In this document: piece by piece, positions 37,683-45,656 of the stretch
Layout of the letters: the number at the start of each line of letters is the position of its first letter
Position numbering within the stretch: the stretch's first letter is position 1
NCBI RefSeq assembly: GCF_010907035.1
Contig: NZ_QUMK01000020.1
Span: forward strand, 1 to 64,000
From: Rhodopseudomonas sp. BR0M22
GTDB taxonomy: Bacteria; Pseudomonadota; Alphaproteobacteria; Rhizobiales; Xanthobacteraceae
DNA length: 64,000 bases
Direction of reading: 5' to 3'
Program-made: the position numbers and the translations under genes
The notes under the pieces: model-generated
Seen by the model: only the letters and a program-made list of their open reading frames with translations
The model's database searches: none
What the model was told of the DNA's origin: nothing

Positions 37683-38135
37683 TCAATCGGCTAGGCGGCC
37701 GAGCACGTTCAACTCAGCGCGAAGTCCTTCGGCATCGGCGAGGTTGGCTTCGATCTCCGCGTGCAGCTTGCGCCAGATCGGCACCGCTGCGGCCAGCGTC
37801 TTGCGCCCTGCAGGCGTCAGCCGCAGCAGCCGCGCGCGCCGGTCCGAAGGATCGGTCAGAACTTCGAGCAGATTGCGCCGCTCCAGCGGCTTGAGGTTCG
37901 CCGTCAGCGTGGTGCGGTCCATCGCCAGCAGCGCGGCGACGCTGCCGAGCGAGGCGGGCTGCGGCCGGTTCAGCGACATCAGCAAAGAGAACTGACCGCT
38001 GGTGAGGCCGGCCGGCTTCAGCGCGAGATCGAACCGCCGCGCCAGCGCCCGCGCGGCGCGTTGGGCGTGCAGGCACAGGCAACTGTCGCGCACCAGCAGC
38101 GTGGTTTGGAAACTCGGTTCGGCCGACGGGCGCAT
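37683..38135 (-). CDS. MarR-family transcriptional regulator
   Basis: 150 residues with a winged helix: helix region LTSGQFSLLMSLNRPQPASLGSVAALLAMDRTTLTANLKPLERRNLLEVL and the wing DPSDRRARLLRLTPAGRKTL. It is divergent from the VOC gene at 38264, and a perfect palindrome lies in the shared promoter region. Three cysteine or near-cysteine positions near the N-terminus (CLCLHAQRAAR) could serve as a redox switch, but this is only a guess. It probably represses itself and the VOC gene. Confidence 0.9.
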   Translation of the reverse strand: MRPSAEPSFQTTLLVRDSCLCLHAQRAARALARRFDLALKPAGLTSGQFSLLMSLNRPQPASLGSVAALLAMDRTTLTANLKPLERRNLLEVLTDPSDRRARLLRLTPAGRKTLAAAVPIWRKLHAEIEANLADAEGLRAELNVLGRLAD

Positions 38136-38148
38136 CTGAGAACGGCTC

Positions 38149-38186
38149 TTGACAAGCGGGAAGCAATATAGGTTGATATCAACCTA
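38149..38186 (+). promoter_or_regulatory. MarR-type operator over the VOC gene promoter
   Basis: TAGGTTGATATCAACCTA (38169-38186) is an 18-base perfect palindrome. TTGACA at 38149-38154 may be a -35 element with TTGATA (38173-38178) as -10, spaced by 18 bases, so a bound dimer would cover the -10 box. It lies between the MarR gene and the VOC gene, as expected for a shared operator. Confidence 0.7.
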
Positions 38187-38263
38187 ACTGCTCGGGATCA
38201 AGCGTCGCCGCGCAGGCGGGGCGCGACATCGGTCGCGCCGAGTGAAACGGGGAGGAGTATCGG

Positions 38264-38692
38264 ATGAAGATCGTGACCAGCCTGAGCTTCCAGGGGCAGT
38301 GCCGCGAGGCGTTCGAATTCTACGCCAAGATGCTGGGCGGGAAGATCACCGCGGCGCTTCCCTATAGCGACGCGCCGCCGGAGATGCCGATCACCGATCC
38401 GAAGTACAAGAGCTGGCTGATGCACTGCTGGCTCGAGGTCGGCGACCAGGCGCTGATGGGCGCCGACATGGACACCGCCTGGGCTCCGAACGTCGACAAG
38501 CCGAAGAACGGCTTCGATGTCACCTTGCACACGCCCGACAAGGCCCAGGCGCAGCGCTGGTACGAGCAACTGTCCGAAGGCGGCAAGCCGATGATGCCGT
38601 TCGCCGAGACGTTCTGGTCGCCGGGCTTCGGCACGCTGATCGACCGCTTCGGCATTCCCTGGATGATCAACACGGTGCCTGCTGCGGCCTGA
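38264..38692 (+). CDS. VOC-superfamily protein (PhnB/glyoxalase-like)
   Basis: 142 residues of the PhnB-like branch of the vicinal oxygen chelate fold: starts MKIVTSLSFQGQCREAFEFYAKMLGGKI and ends with FGTLIDRFGIPWMIN. Two beta-alpha-beta-beta-beta repeats are expected. Metal ligands are not obvious, so catalytic function is uncertain; some members bind antibiotics or other small molecules. It is divergent from the MarR gene and likely under its control. Start ATG 38264 has GGGGAGGAG upstream. Confidence 0.85.
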   Translation: MKIVTSLSFQGQCREAFEFYAKMLGGKITAALPYSDAPPEMPITDPKYKSWLMHCWLEVGDQALMGADMDTAWAPNVDKPKNGFDVTLHTPDKAQAQRWYEQLSEGGKPMMPFAETFWSPGFGTLIDRFGIPWMINTVPAAA

Positions 38693-38729
38693 GAGCGGCG
38701 CGAGCCTTTCAACGTGATTGCGAGCGAAG

Positions 38730-38768
38730 CGAAGCCATCCAGCTTCGCGCCTGAGCTGGATGGCTTCG
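38730..38768. repeat. Small dispersed palindrome
   Basis: Perfect 14-bp arms (CGAAGCCATCCAGC with GCTGGATGGCTTCG) around an 11-base loop, flanked by GCGAGCGAAG. This form is a familiar extragenic palindrome in Bradyrhizobium-like genomes. It lies 38 bases after the VOC gene and could act as a transcription end. Confidence 0.6.
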
Positions 38769-38822
38769 TCGCTTCATACGGCAGGCTCACGCAGCCATCG
38801 CTTGCGCAACACGGAAGCAACC

Positions 38823-40031
38823 ATGAACCAGTCCTATCGGTGGGTGATCGTGGCGGCCGGCGGCGTGCTCGGCTGCGTCGCTGTCGGCGCGATGTTCTCG
38901 CTGCCGGTGCTGCTGCGGCCGATGTCGCAGGACACCGGCTGGTCGGTCACCGGCATCTCCACCGCGATGACGATCGGTTTTCTGGCGATGGCCGCCGCCA
39001 GTATGCTGTGGGGCAATCTGTCGGACAGGTTCGGCCCGCGCCCCGTCGTGCTCACCGGATCGGTGGTGCTGGCCATCAGTCTTGCGCTCGCCAGCCGCGC
39101 GACGTCGTTGATCGAATTCCAACTGCTGTTCGGCGCGCTGGTCGGCGCTGCGACAGCCGCGGTGTTCGCTCCGATGATGGCCTGCGTCACCAGCTGGTTC
39201 GATACCGGGCGCGGCCTCGCCGTGTCGCTGGTCTCCGCCGGGATGGGGATGGCGCCGTTGACGATGGCGCCGCTGGCGGCGTGGCTGGTGACGATCCACG
39301 ACTGGCGCGGCGCGATGCTGATCATCGCTGCGATCACCGCCGCGACGATGATCCCGGCCGCACTTCTGGTGCGGCGGCCGCCGGCGCTGGAGGCCGGCGG
39401 CGCGGAGGCGGCGCCCATCGGAGCCGACGACGAGATGACAGTCGGGCAGGCGGTGCGCTCGCCGCAATTCGTCACGCTGATGCTGGCCAATTTCTTCTGC
39501 TGCGCGACCCATTCCGGCCCGATCTTCCACACCGTCAGCTACGCGGTGACCTGCGGCATCCCGATGATCGCGGCGACCTCGATCTACAGCGTCGAGGGGC
39601 TGTCCGGAATGTTCGGCCGGATCGGCTTCGGGCTGGCCGGCGACCGCTTCGGCGCCCAGCGCGTGCTGGTCATCGGCCTTTTGGCGCAGGCGCTCGGCGT
39701 GCTCGCTTACGCCTTTGTCGGCGGGCTCGGCGGCTTCTACGCCGTCGCGGTCGCCGTCGGCTTCATCTACGCCGGCACCATGCCACTCTATGCGGTGATC
39801 ATCCGCGAGAACTTTCCGCTGCGGATGATGGGCACGATCGTCGGCGGCACCGCGATGGCGGGCAGCCTCGGCATGTCCACCGGCCCGGTGCTGGGCGGGC
39901 TGATCTACGATGCCTATGGCAGCTACGCGCCGATGTACGTCGCCTCCTGCGGCATGGGGCTCGCCGCGATGCTGATCCTGGCGACGTTCCGACCGTTCCC
40001 GCCGCGGCGGGTGGCATTGGCGGTGGCGTAG
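38823..40031 (+). CDS. MFS transporter
   Basis: 402 residues from ATG 38823 with about 12 membrane segments. The MFS loop 2-3 motif appears as GNLSDRFGPRPVVL and its repeat in the second half as GRIGFGLAGDRFGAQRVL. The pattern resembles the monocarboxylate/oxalate-formate-type branch. The substrate is unknown. The in-frame upstream extension lies in the palindrome and was not used. Confidence 0.9.
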   Translation: MNQSYRWVIVAAGGVLGCVAVGAMFSLPVLLRPMSQDTGWSVTGISTAMTIGFLAMAAASMLWGNLSDRFGPRPVVLTGSVVLAISLALASRATSLIEFQLLFGALVGAATAAVFAPMMACVTSWFDTGRGLAVSLVSAGMGMAPLTMAPLAAWLVTIHDWRGAMLIIAAITAATMIPAALLVRRPPALEAGGAEAAPIGADDEMTVGQAVRSPQFVTLMLANFFCCATHSGPIFHTVSYAVTCGIPMIAATSIYSVEGLSGMFGRIGFGLAGDRFGAQRVLVIGLLAQALGVLAYAFVGGLGGFYAVAVAVGFIYAGTMPLYAVIIRENFPLRMMGTIVGGTAMAGSLGMSTGPVLGGLIYDAYGSYAPMYVASCGMGLAAMLILATFRPFPPRRVALAVA

Positions 40032-40109
40032 GAGGGGCGAGGCCTCCCCGCGGGTGGTGCAAATGGGGATGTTACGACGGGTAAGCCGCGCCAGACGCCT
40101 GTTCTTCCC

Positions 40110-40583
40110 TCAGGGTAGTTCGATTGCCATAACTGTGCGCATGCGTCCGAGGTATTCGACTTCCTCGATTGGTTTCCACCCTAGCGCAGCGTAGTATGTT
40201 GGCAACGTGCCAGACGTGAAGAGATGGACGCGGCGAAATCCTAATTCAACAGCACGCGTCGTCAGTGCACGGATCAGCCTGATCCCGATCCCGTGCCCTC
40301 GCGCCGATTCGACCACGAAAAGCTGAGCCATCCACGGTGAAAGCTCGGGGCGTATCGTCATTTCACTCGCTAGCAAATTGACTGAGCCCATGTAAATTGG
40401 GCCGCGCCTGGCGACCAAAACTGATGGCAGTCGAGTTGATCGGGCTGCTTTCTTCAGGAAGTTCTCGTAATCGAGCTCAGTGTCGTGGCCGGTTAGCGCG
40501 CCCCAGTGCGCAAATTGAAGCGCGGCAATTGTAGTTACCAAATCGGGCCTATCGACCAAGTTCTCGATAAATGGATCGCTCAT
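40110..40583 (-). CDS. GNAT-family N-acetyltransferase
   Basis: 157 residues. The acetyl-CoA-binding signature is RGHGIGIRLIRAL (Q/RxxGxG/A type) preceded by AQLFVVESA, with the late YYAALGWKPIEEVEY motif. The target is unknown. Base composition is lower in G+C than the MFS gene beside it, marking the entry into the more foreign-looking patch. Confidence 0.88.
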   Translation of the reverse strand: MSDPFIENLVDRPDLVTTIAALQFAHWGALTGHDTELDYENFLKKAARSTRLPSVLVARRGPIYMGSVNLLASEMTIRPELSPWMAQLFVVESARGHGIGIRLIRALTTRAVELGFRRVHLFTSGTLPTYYAALGWKPIEEVEYLGRMRTVMAIELP

Positions 40584-40689
40584 GACAAACTGAAGCCTGC
40601 TATTTGGCAGGCCAGCCTAGTGTTCAGTGACCCGGATTTCCATTCACGCATTCTTACATTCGTTGAGTTCTGTTTTTTCAGGGGCGGTC

Positions 40690-40898
40690 CTCTGCGTGGC
40701 GGCGGGATCCGGCGCGATCGTGCCGCGGGCGTCTTCGATCAAGCCGCTTTGGGCTCGGCGGTGGATCGCCATGCGCTATCGGCCAAGCTGCGCAAGAACC
40801 GGAGGCATCTGGTGTGGTCCGGCGACCCAGGTTCGCCGCTGCAAGCCTTGATGGCGCTGCTTCCGAGTGCGGGCGCGAGGCGGCGGGCTGTTGGATAG
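40690..40898 (+). pseudogene. Frameshifted remnant of a LysR-type gene 3' end
   Basis: One frame reads VLCVAAGSGAIVP and, after the loss of about one base near 40721, another reads AAGVFDQAALGSAVDRHALSAK and on to the C-terminus. The intact LysR gene has CVAAGSGIAIVPAGVLDHAALGMAV in one frame. The N-terminal 225 or so residues are absent. The homology continues past the stop codon to about 41022, so DNA was copied, not just a gene end conserved. Confidence 0.75.
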
Positions 40899-41022
40899 CA
40901 GAAGGTCGTCCGACCGGGGCGCAATCTGCGTAACGCTAGTTGTTCGACCGCTTTGAGATTGAAGCAGGCTAGCGGCCTTGCTTGCGTGAGAATGGGGCGG
41001 CTGCTTGTGACTCTAAGCGGAC
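40690..41022. repeat. Direct repeat R1 (partner of 47640-47966)
   Basis: About 330 bases that align in the same orientation with 47640-47966, including noncoding sequence such as TTCGACCGCTTTGAGATTGA identical in both. The two copies flank the reverse transcriptase, metal-efflux, MFS and LysR genes. Confidence 0.75.
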
Positions 41023-41131
41023 GTTCTCATCATGCGCTCCCATATGCTCGATTTGGCGGCCTGCCGGTCCAATATCTTGAGACCAAATAATTCTCTCTTT
41101 GTTCAAAATCGACGACGAGATGGTGTCGGTG

Positions 41132-42751
41132 CTACTTCTTGCTAATTGCGATCGTTAAAAGCCTATTTAATGGCGTGTGGCTCCCCCAATTGGTCTTTGC
41201 ATTTTGCTTCTCAACCTTCGGCCATTTGCGCGAAGAGAAATAGATGGCGCTCTGAATGTAGGGGGAGGACGTAGTGTAAATGCCTTGTAAAGTGATCCTT
41301 CGGGAATGATCTCCATAACGTCCGACGAATATCGCCGCGACTGCCCGGAGCGTCTCGTGACGATTGGCGTCCTGAAGGATGTCAAGCGCGATCTTAACGG
41401 ACGTATCGTTGTGCTCGTCCGCTTGAGAGAGCGCAGCAAGAATCCACATTTTCTGCCAGTCGGTCAGCTCCGAGTCCACTAGCAGGGCCAAGAGCGAATT
41501 CAGAACGCTCTCACATTTCAGGAATTTGGCAACGTAAGATGCATATATCTGGGCCATTGATGGGCGCTTCTTGAATGACTCCAGCACATGTTGAAGTGCG
41601 TGGTCTGATTCAGCTTTCGCAAGCAATGGTAGGCAGAACCGCTCAATGTTCTCCTCTTGCCCGAGATAAATTCCGATGGAATCGAAGAGCTGCTTCGTTG
41701 CCTCCAGACTAAGTTCGTCCTCTTCTTGGTCGTCTTCCTCTTCGTCGTCATCGTCCCATTCGGACTGAAATCCGTAGTCGGCGTCGAAGTCCTCATCGTT
41801 GAGTTGTTCCCGGATCTCTTCGACCGCTTCGTCGAACAGCTCCTGCAGATCCGGCTCCTCTGAATGAAGCTGATTTTTTGGAATGATCTTGCACTTCGCT
41901 TCATTCAGAACAAGATCGTAGCTGCGCAGACGGGGGATGAGCTGTCGCAGCAAGGTCTCAGCAGCTTCGACGCTCTCGATAAAAACGTACAGATCGTCGA
42001 CGTAACGAGCTGCCAACACATCATTATCTTTTAAGAAACGATCGATTGGCTCCATGTAGAAATTTCCGAAGAGGTCTGATGGAAACATTCCCTGAAGTAT
42101 TCCACGCGAAGAACGGTTGCTTGTGTAGCTGGTTAAGAGCGTTTCGAGTCGAGTCAGCAGCTCGCTCGGATATCCAGAGTCGTTTAGCACGTTGATCAAC
42201 GTGTGAAGATTCATGGAGCCGAAGTAGTTGGCAACATCGATCTTGAGTATATATTTGATGCCCTGCTCCTGCGAATGCTTCACTAGGGCGCTCTGCAGCG
42301 CACTCCAGCAGGTCCTGGTAGGTGTGAACATCGCCGGGCTGTCCAGCGCCGCAAGTTGGTGACTAAACGAGCGTGAGTGGTCAGTCTTCTTCTCAACGAT
42401 AGGGGCCGCTTGGTCTGCCAGAATCTGATAAAGTAATCGATCGTGGGGGAGAAGAATGCTTCCTGGTCGTGAAAAGCTAGGCCCCAGTCGTACAGGATGC
42501 GCAGCGACCTGTATGCGAAAGGACTTTGGGACTTCGATCGTGACAGGCAGGCCCGGGCTGTATGCGCCCTTGGATAACGCCGCCTTCACCTCCAAAATGA
42601 GTTCATCGCCTGCCTTTGCATAGATGAAGCCGATGTGGGGAGCGTAGATGAAGTCGGATCGAAGGTCGTGAATAATCCGCGTGAGCGCGAGTTGCCAATC
42701 GATCTTGGCCATAACCGCCCCGTCTAGGCCGAAAGGTATCTTATCTGACAT
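41132..42751 (-). CDS. Reverse transcriptase of unassigned class with C-terminal helical extension
   Basis: 539 residues from ATG 42751, which has GGAG 8 bases upstream (a TTG at 42802 is also in frame). RT motifs: LKIDVANYFGSM (motif A, about 169-180), RGILQGMFPSDLFGNFYM (motif B, about 216-233), ARYVDDLYVF (catalytic YVDD, 250-253) and LVLNEAKCKI. An acidic linker (about 331-345) is followed by about 170 residues predicted to be mostly helical and repeat-like. There is no maturase domain, HNH nuclease or intron-like flank, and it is longer than retron RTs. A defence-associated (DRT/Abi-like) RT is the best guess. G+C is clearly below that of neighbours. Confidence 0.85.
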   Translation of the reverse strand: MSDKIPFGLDGAVMAKIDWQLALTRIIHDLRSDFIYAPHIGFIYAKAGDELILEVKAALSKGAYSPGLPVTIEVPKSFRIQVAAHPVRLGPSFSRPGSILLPHDRLLYQILADQAAPIVEKKTDHSRSFSHQLAALDSPAMFTPTRTCWSALQSALVKHSQEQGIKYILKIDVANYFGSMNLHTLINVLNDSGYPSELLTRLETLLTSYTSNRSSRGILQGMFPSDLFGNFYMEPIDRFLKDNDVLAARYVDDLYVFIESVEAAETLLRQLIPRLRSYDLVLNEAKCKIIPKNQLHSEEPDLQELFDEAVEEIREQLNDEDFDADYGFQSEWDDDDEEEDDQEEDELSLEATKQLFDSIGIYLGQEENIERFCLPLLAKAESDHALQHVLESFKKRPSMAQIYASYVAKFLKCESVLNSLLALLVDSELTDWQKMWILAALSQADEHNDTSVKIALDILQDANRHETLRAVAAIFVGRYGDHSRRITLQGIYTTSSPYIQSAIYFSSRKWPKVEKQNAKTNWGSHTPLNRLLTIAISKK

Positions 42752-43058
42752 GCTGACCGCTCCGTATCCGGGCAGGATGCGGCTCTGCTGGTTGCAATTC
42801 AACCCCTAGTTGGCGATGGGAGAGCTTGTATTCATGAACTGGCTGATGCGTCCTTATGGGAGAATGTCCGCTTGTGGCCCCTTGCAGCATCCGTCGCGCT
42901 CCCGCTTCGGTGCCGGTTCGAAGCGCAAGCGGACGTGCCCAATCAGCTCTTGGTCAGATGCAGCGGTGTCTGAACCAAAGGCTGATTGACCGGCTTCAGA
43001 ATTGGCAGTGGCGTAAGAGAGGGCGACGGCTGCTGTGCCGGCAGCACAGCGGTCGCCG
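42752..43058. other. Intergenic region between reverse transcriptase and MerR gene
   Basis: 307 bases without an intact gene. It holds the reverse transcriptase ribosome site, the remnant listed at 42886-42990, and a pair of G+C-rich hairpins near 43022-43068 that could end the MerR transcript. An upstream noncoding RNA for the reverse transcriptase, if it exists, would lie here. Confidence 0.55.
42886..42990 (-). pseudogene. Remnant A of the outer-membrane protein gene 3' end
   Basis: Read on the - strand, the end translates as VQTPLHLTKS then stop, matching VRTPLYLSSK then stop at the end of the intact gene 52814-53731. Its flank past the stop (GCAGCATCCGTCGC...) is shared with remnant B near 50829. 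Only the last few dozen codons remain, with much decay upstream. Confidence 0.55.
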
Positions 43059-43460
43059 CTACGGCGACAGCGCCTCGATAATGCGGCAGTCGGCGACAGT
43101 GCCGCAGTCACACTGCGTGATCATGTGATTCAGCTCCCGGCGCAGCGCCTGCAGGTCTGAAATCTTGCGGTCGACTTCGGCCAGATGCTGCTTGGCGATC
43201 GTGTCGATGGCATCGCAGGAGCGTTCCCGCTCGTCAGACAGATCCAAAAGCGCGCGGATCTGGTCGAGCGAGAAGCCGAGGTCGCGGGCGCGGCGGATGA
43301 AGCTCAGCCGGTTGAGATGCTCCGCCGTGTAGGCGCGGTAGTTGCCCGGCGTGCGCGCCGGGGCCGACAGCAATCCGATCCGCTCGTAATACCGGATGGT
43401 TTCGACCTTGGTGTCGGTTTGACGCCCGAGATCCCCAATCGCGAGATGGCCGGCCTGCAT
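43059..43460 (-). CDS. MerR-family heavy-metal regulator (CadR/PbrR-like)
   Basis: 133 residues. The N-terminal winged helix (LAIGDLGRQTDTKVETIRYYERIGLL) and coiled-coil dimer helix are typical. Metal-binding cysteines are seen at ERSCDAID (about residue 82) and in the tail CDCGTVADC. This pattern fits Cd/Pb/Zn-sensing members. It is divergent from the P-type ATPase gene and, by analogy, twists the overlong ATPase promoter to activate it when metal binds. Confidence 0.9.
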   Translation of the reverse strand: MQAGHLAIGDLGRQTDTKVETIRYYERIGLLSAPARTPGNYRAYTAEHLNRLSFIRRARDLGFSLDQIRALLDLSDERERSCDAIDTIAKQHLAEVDRKISDLQALRRELNHMITQCDCGTVADCRIIEALSP

Positions 43461-43463
43461 GCC

Positions 43464-43494
43464 TTGACCCTGTAGTTGCTACAGGGTGCATATG
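43464..43494 (+). promoter_or_regulatory. MerR-type promoter/operator for the P-type ATPase gene
   Basis: TTGACC (43464-43469) and CATATG (43489-43494) are 19 bases apart, the overlong spacing of MerR-controlled promoters. Between them sits a 9-bp inverted repeat (ACCCTGTAG / CTACAGGGT, centre TTG, 43467-43487), the usual operator position. Confidence 0.8.
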
Positions 43495-43526
43495 GGGGCG
43501 TGACGAAGCTTTGTCGAGGTGATGCT

Positions 43527-45656
43527 GTGGCGACCGAGGCCTATAAAATTCGTGTGGAAGGCATGGACTGCGCCTCCTGCGCGCTCAAGATCGAGACCGC
43601 GATGCAGCGGCTGCCCGGCGTCGCGGACGTCCGTGTCAACTATTCGGCCGGTACTCTGGCGCTCCAGCTCGATCAGGATCGAACCCCGCCACAGATCATC
43701 GAGGAGCAGCTCCGATCGCTCGGTTATCAACCGCTGGCGGCTGCGTCGTCTCCGAACAGCGTCCCGGCCGTGCGGGAGCGCTCGCCTTGGTGGAAGGACG
43801 CGAAGCTGCGGTCCATCCTGATCACTGCCGCGATGTTTGTCTTGGCGTTCGCGCTGTCGCAGATCGTCCCGCCCCACGAACGGTGGTTCTATTCGGCGGC
43901 GGCCGTGGTCAGCCTGATCCCCATTGCCCGCCGGGCGTTGATGGGCGCCGTTGCGGGAGCCCCGTTCAGCATTGAAACGCTGATGACCGTTGCGGCGATC
44001 GGCGCAGTCATGATCGGTGAGGCCGAGGAAGCCGCCGTGGTCATCGTTCTGTTCAACGTTGGTGAGTGGCTGGAGACGTTTGCGGCGGGGCGCGCGCGCG
44101 CCGGGATCGAAGCGCTGATCGAGGTCGTGCCGCGCACCGCGTGGCGGCTTCGCGGTGGTTCGGGGGAGGTAGAGGAGGTTCCGGCTGCCGACCTGAAGAT
44201 CGGCGACGTCGTGGTGGTGCGTGCCGGCGACCGCATCCCGTCGGACGGCAAGGTGATCGAAGGCCGTTCCGATGTGAACGAAGCACCGATCACCGGTGAA
44301 TCCGTTCCGGTCGCCAAGGCGATCGGCGATCAGGTTTATGCCGGCAGCATCAACGCGAACGGCGAGCTGCGCATCGAGACGACAAGTGCTGCGGCCGACA
44401 ACACGATCGCGCGCATCATCCATCTGGTCGAACAAGCGCAGGAGAGCAAAGCGCCGACGGAACGGATGATCGATCGTCTCAGCCGGTGGTACACGCCCGC
44501 CGCCATGCTGGTGGCGCTCCTGGTCATCATCGTGCCGCCGCTCGGCTTCGGCGAGGATTGGTCGACCTGGATTTATCGCGGACTCGCAACGCTGCTGATC
44601 GCGTGTCCGTGCGCTCTGGTGATTTCGACGCCGGCCGCGATTGCGTCCGGGCTTGCGGTGGGGGCTCGCAAAGGGCTGCTCATCAAGGGCGGCGCGGTGC
44701 TGGAGACGCTGGGCAAGGTGAAGACCGTCGCCTTCGACAAGACCGGCACGCTGACGCTGGGACAGCCTCAGGTGACCGACGTGGTTGCCGTCGTCGGCCA
44801 GGACGACGCTGTGCTGGCGCGCGCCGCGGCCGTCGAAGGCAACACCAGTCACCCGATCGGACAGGCGATCGTCCGCGCCGCGAAGGCGCGCGGATTGCAG
44901 CTGCCCGTCGTGTTCGGCGGGAGTCAGGCGGTGCCGGGCAAGGCGATCTCCGCGCGTTTCAAGGACGGCTTTGCTTGCGTCGGATCTCCGCGCTTTGCCG
45001 CCGAGCGGACCACGATCCCGCCGGAGCTTGCGACGACGATTTCCAGCCTCGAGCACGAGGGCAAGACGGTTGTCGTGCTCATTTCCGGAAAGACCTGCGA
45101 GGGCGTCATTGCGCTGCGCGACGAGCCGCGTCCGGATGCGGCAGGCGCCATGCAGCAACTGACCTCCAAAGGCATCGCGGTGGTGATGCTGACCGGCGAC
45201 AACGCACGAACCGCTCGGGCGATCGCCGGCCAACTCGGCATGGAGTCCCGCGCGGAGCTTTTGCCCGACGCCAAGCTCGCCGAGATCAGCCGCCTGAAGG
45301 ACGTATCCCCGGTGGCAATGGTCGGCGACGGCATCAATGATGCGCCGGCGCTCGCGGCTGCGTCCGTCGGCATCGCCATGGGGGGAGGAACGGACGTTGC
45401 GCTGGAGACCGCCGATGCGGTGCTGCTGAACGACCGCACCCGCGGCGTCGTGGAATTGATTGCGCTGTCGCAGGCGACGCTCGGCAACATCTGGCAGAAC
45501 ATCTCGATCGCGCTCGGGCTGAAAGCGGTGTTCCTCGCCACCAGCCTGCTCGGCGTGACGACGTTGTGGATGGCGATCCTCGCCGACACCGGCGCCACCG
45601 TCCTGGTCACCGCGAACGCCCTTAGACTGCTGCGGTGGCGGGCGTCGGAGTCATGA
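43527..45656 (+). CDS. Heavy-metal P1B-type ATPase (ZntA/CadA-like)
   Basis: 709 residues from GTG 43527, with GAGG 7 bases upstream. One N-terminal metal-binding domain has GMDCASC (about 12-18). Six to eight membrane segments include the CPC metal site in LLIACPCALVIS. The phosphorylation site is DKTGTLTLG, and the hinge GDGINDAPALAAA is present. The CPC motif with one HMA domain fits Zn/Cd/Pb efflux. It overlaps the convergent MFS gene by 6 bases. An earlier in-frame start at 43476 lies inside the promoter and was rejected. Confidence 0.93.
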   Translation: MATEAYKIRVEGMDCASCALKIETAMQRLPGVADVRVNYSAGTLALQLDQDRTPPQIIEEQLRSLGYQPLAAASSPNSVPAVRERSPWWKDAKLRSILITAAMFVLAFALSQIVPPHERWFYSAAAVVSLIPIARRALMGAVAGAPFSIETLMTVAAIGAVMIGEAEEAAVVIVLFNVGEWLETFAAGRARAGIEALIEVVPRTAWRLRGGSGEVEEVPAADLKIGDVVVVRAGDRIPSDGKVIEGRSDVNEAPITGESVPVAKAIGDQVYAGSINANGELRIETTSAAADNTIARIIHLVEQAQESKAPTERMIDRLSRWYTPAAMLVALLVIIVPPLGFGEDWSTWIYRGLATLLIACPCALVISTPAAIASGLAVGARKGLLIKGGAVLETLGKVKTVAFDKTGTLTLGQPQVTDVVAVVGQDDAVLARAAAVEGNTSHPIGQAIVRAAKARGLQLPVVFGGSQAVPGKAISARFKDGFACVGSPRFAAERTTIPPELATTISSLEHEGKTVVVLISGKTCEGVIALRDEPRPDAAGAMQQLTSKGIAVVMLTGDNARTARAIAGQLGMESRAELLPDAKLAEISRLKDVSPVAMVGDGINDAPALAAASVGIAMGGGTDVALETADAVLLNDRTRGVVELIALSQATLGNIWQNISIALGLKAVFLATSLLGVTTLWMAILADTGATVLVTANALRLLRWRASES

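Larger units (their letters stand above)
40584..41131. other. Intergenic stretch with decayed LysR fragment and repeat R1
   Basis: 548 bases. The middle (about 40690-41022) is a degenerate copy of the 3' end and downstream flank of the LysR gene at 46959-47846. The remaining bases show no gene. A noncoding RNA linked to the neighbouring reverse transcriptase could lie here, but none is visible by eye. Confidence 0.6.

Noticed and set aside
38714-40084. 456-codon + strand frame overlapping the MFS gene
   Set aside because: The overlapping frame 38823-40031 has clear membrane segments and MFS motifs; this one is Arg-rich without any.
41132-42751. Group II intron or retron interpretation of the reverse transcriptase
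   Set aside because: No maturase/HNH domains, no intron-like ends were noticed, and the protein is far longer than retron RTs with a different C-terminus.
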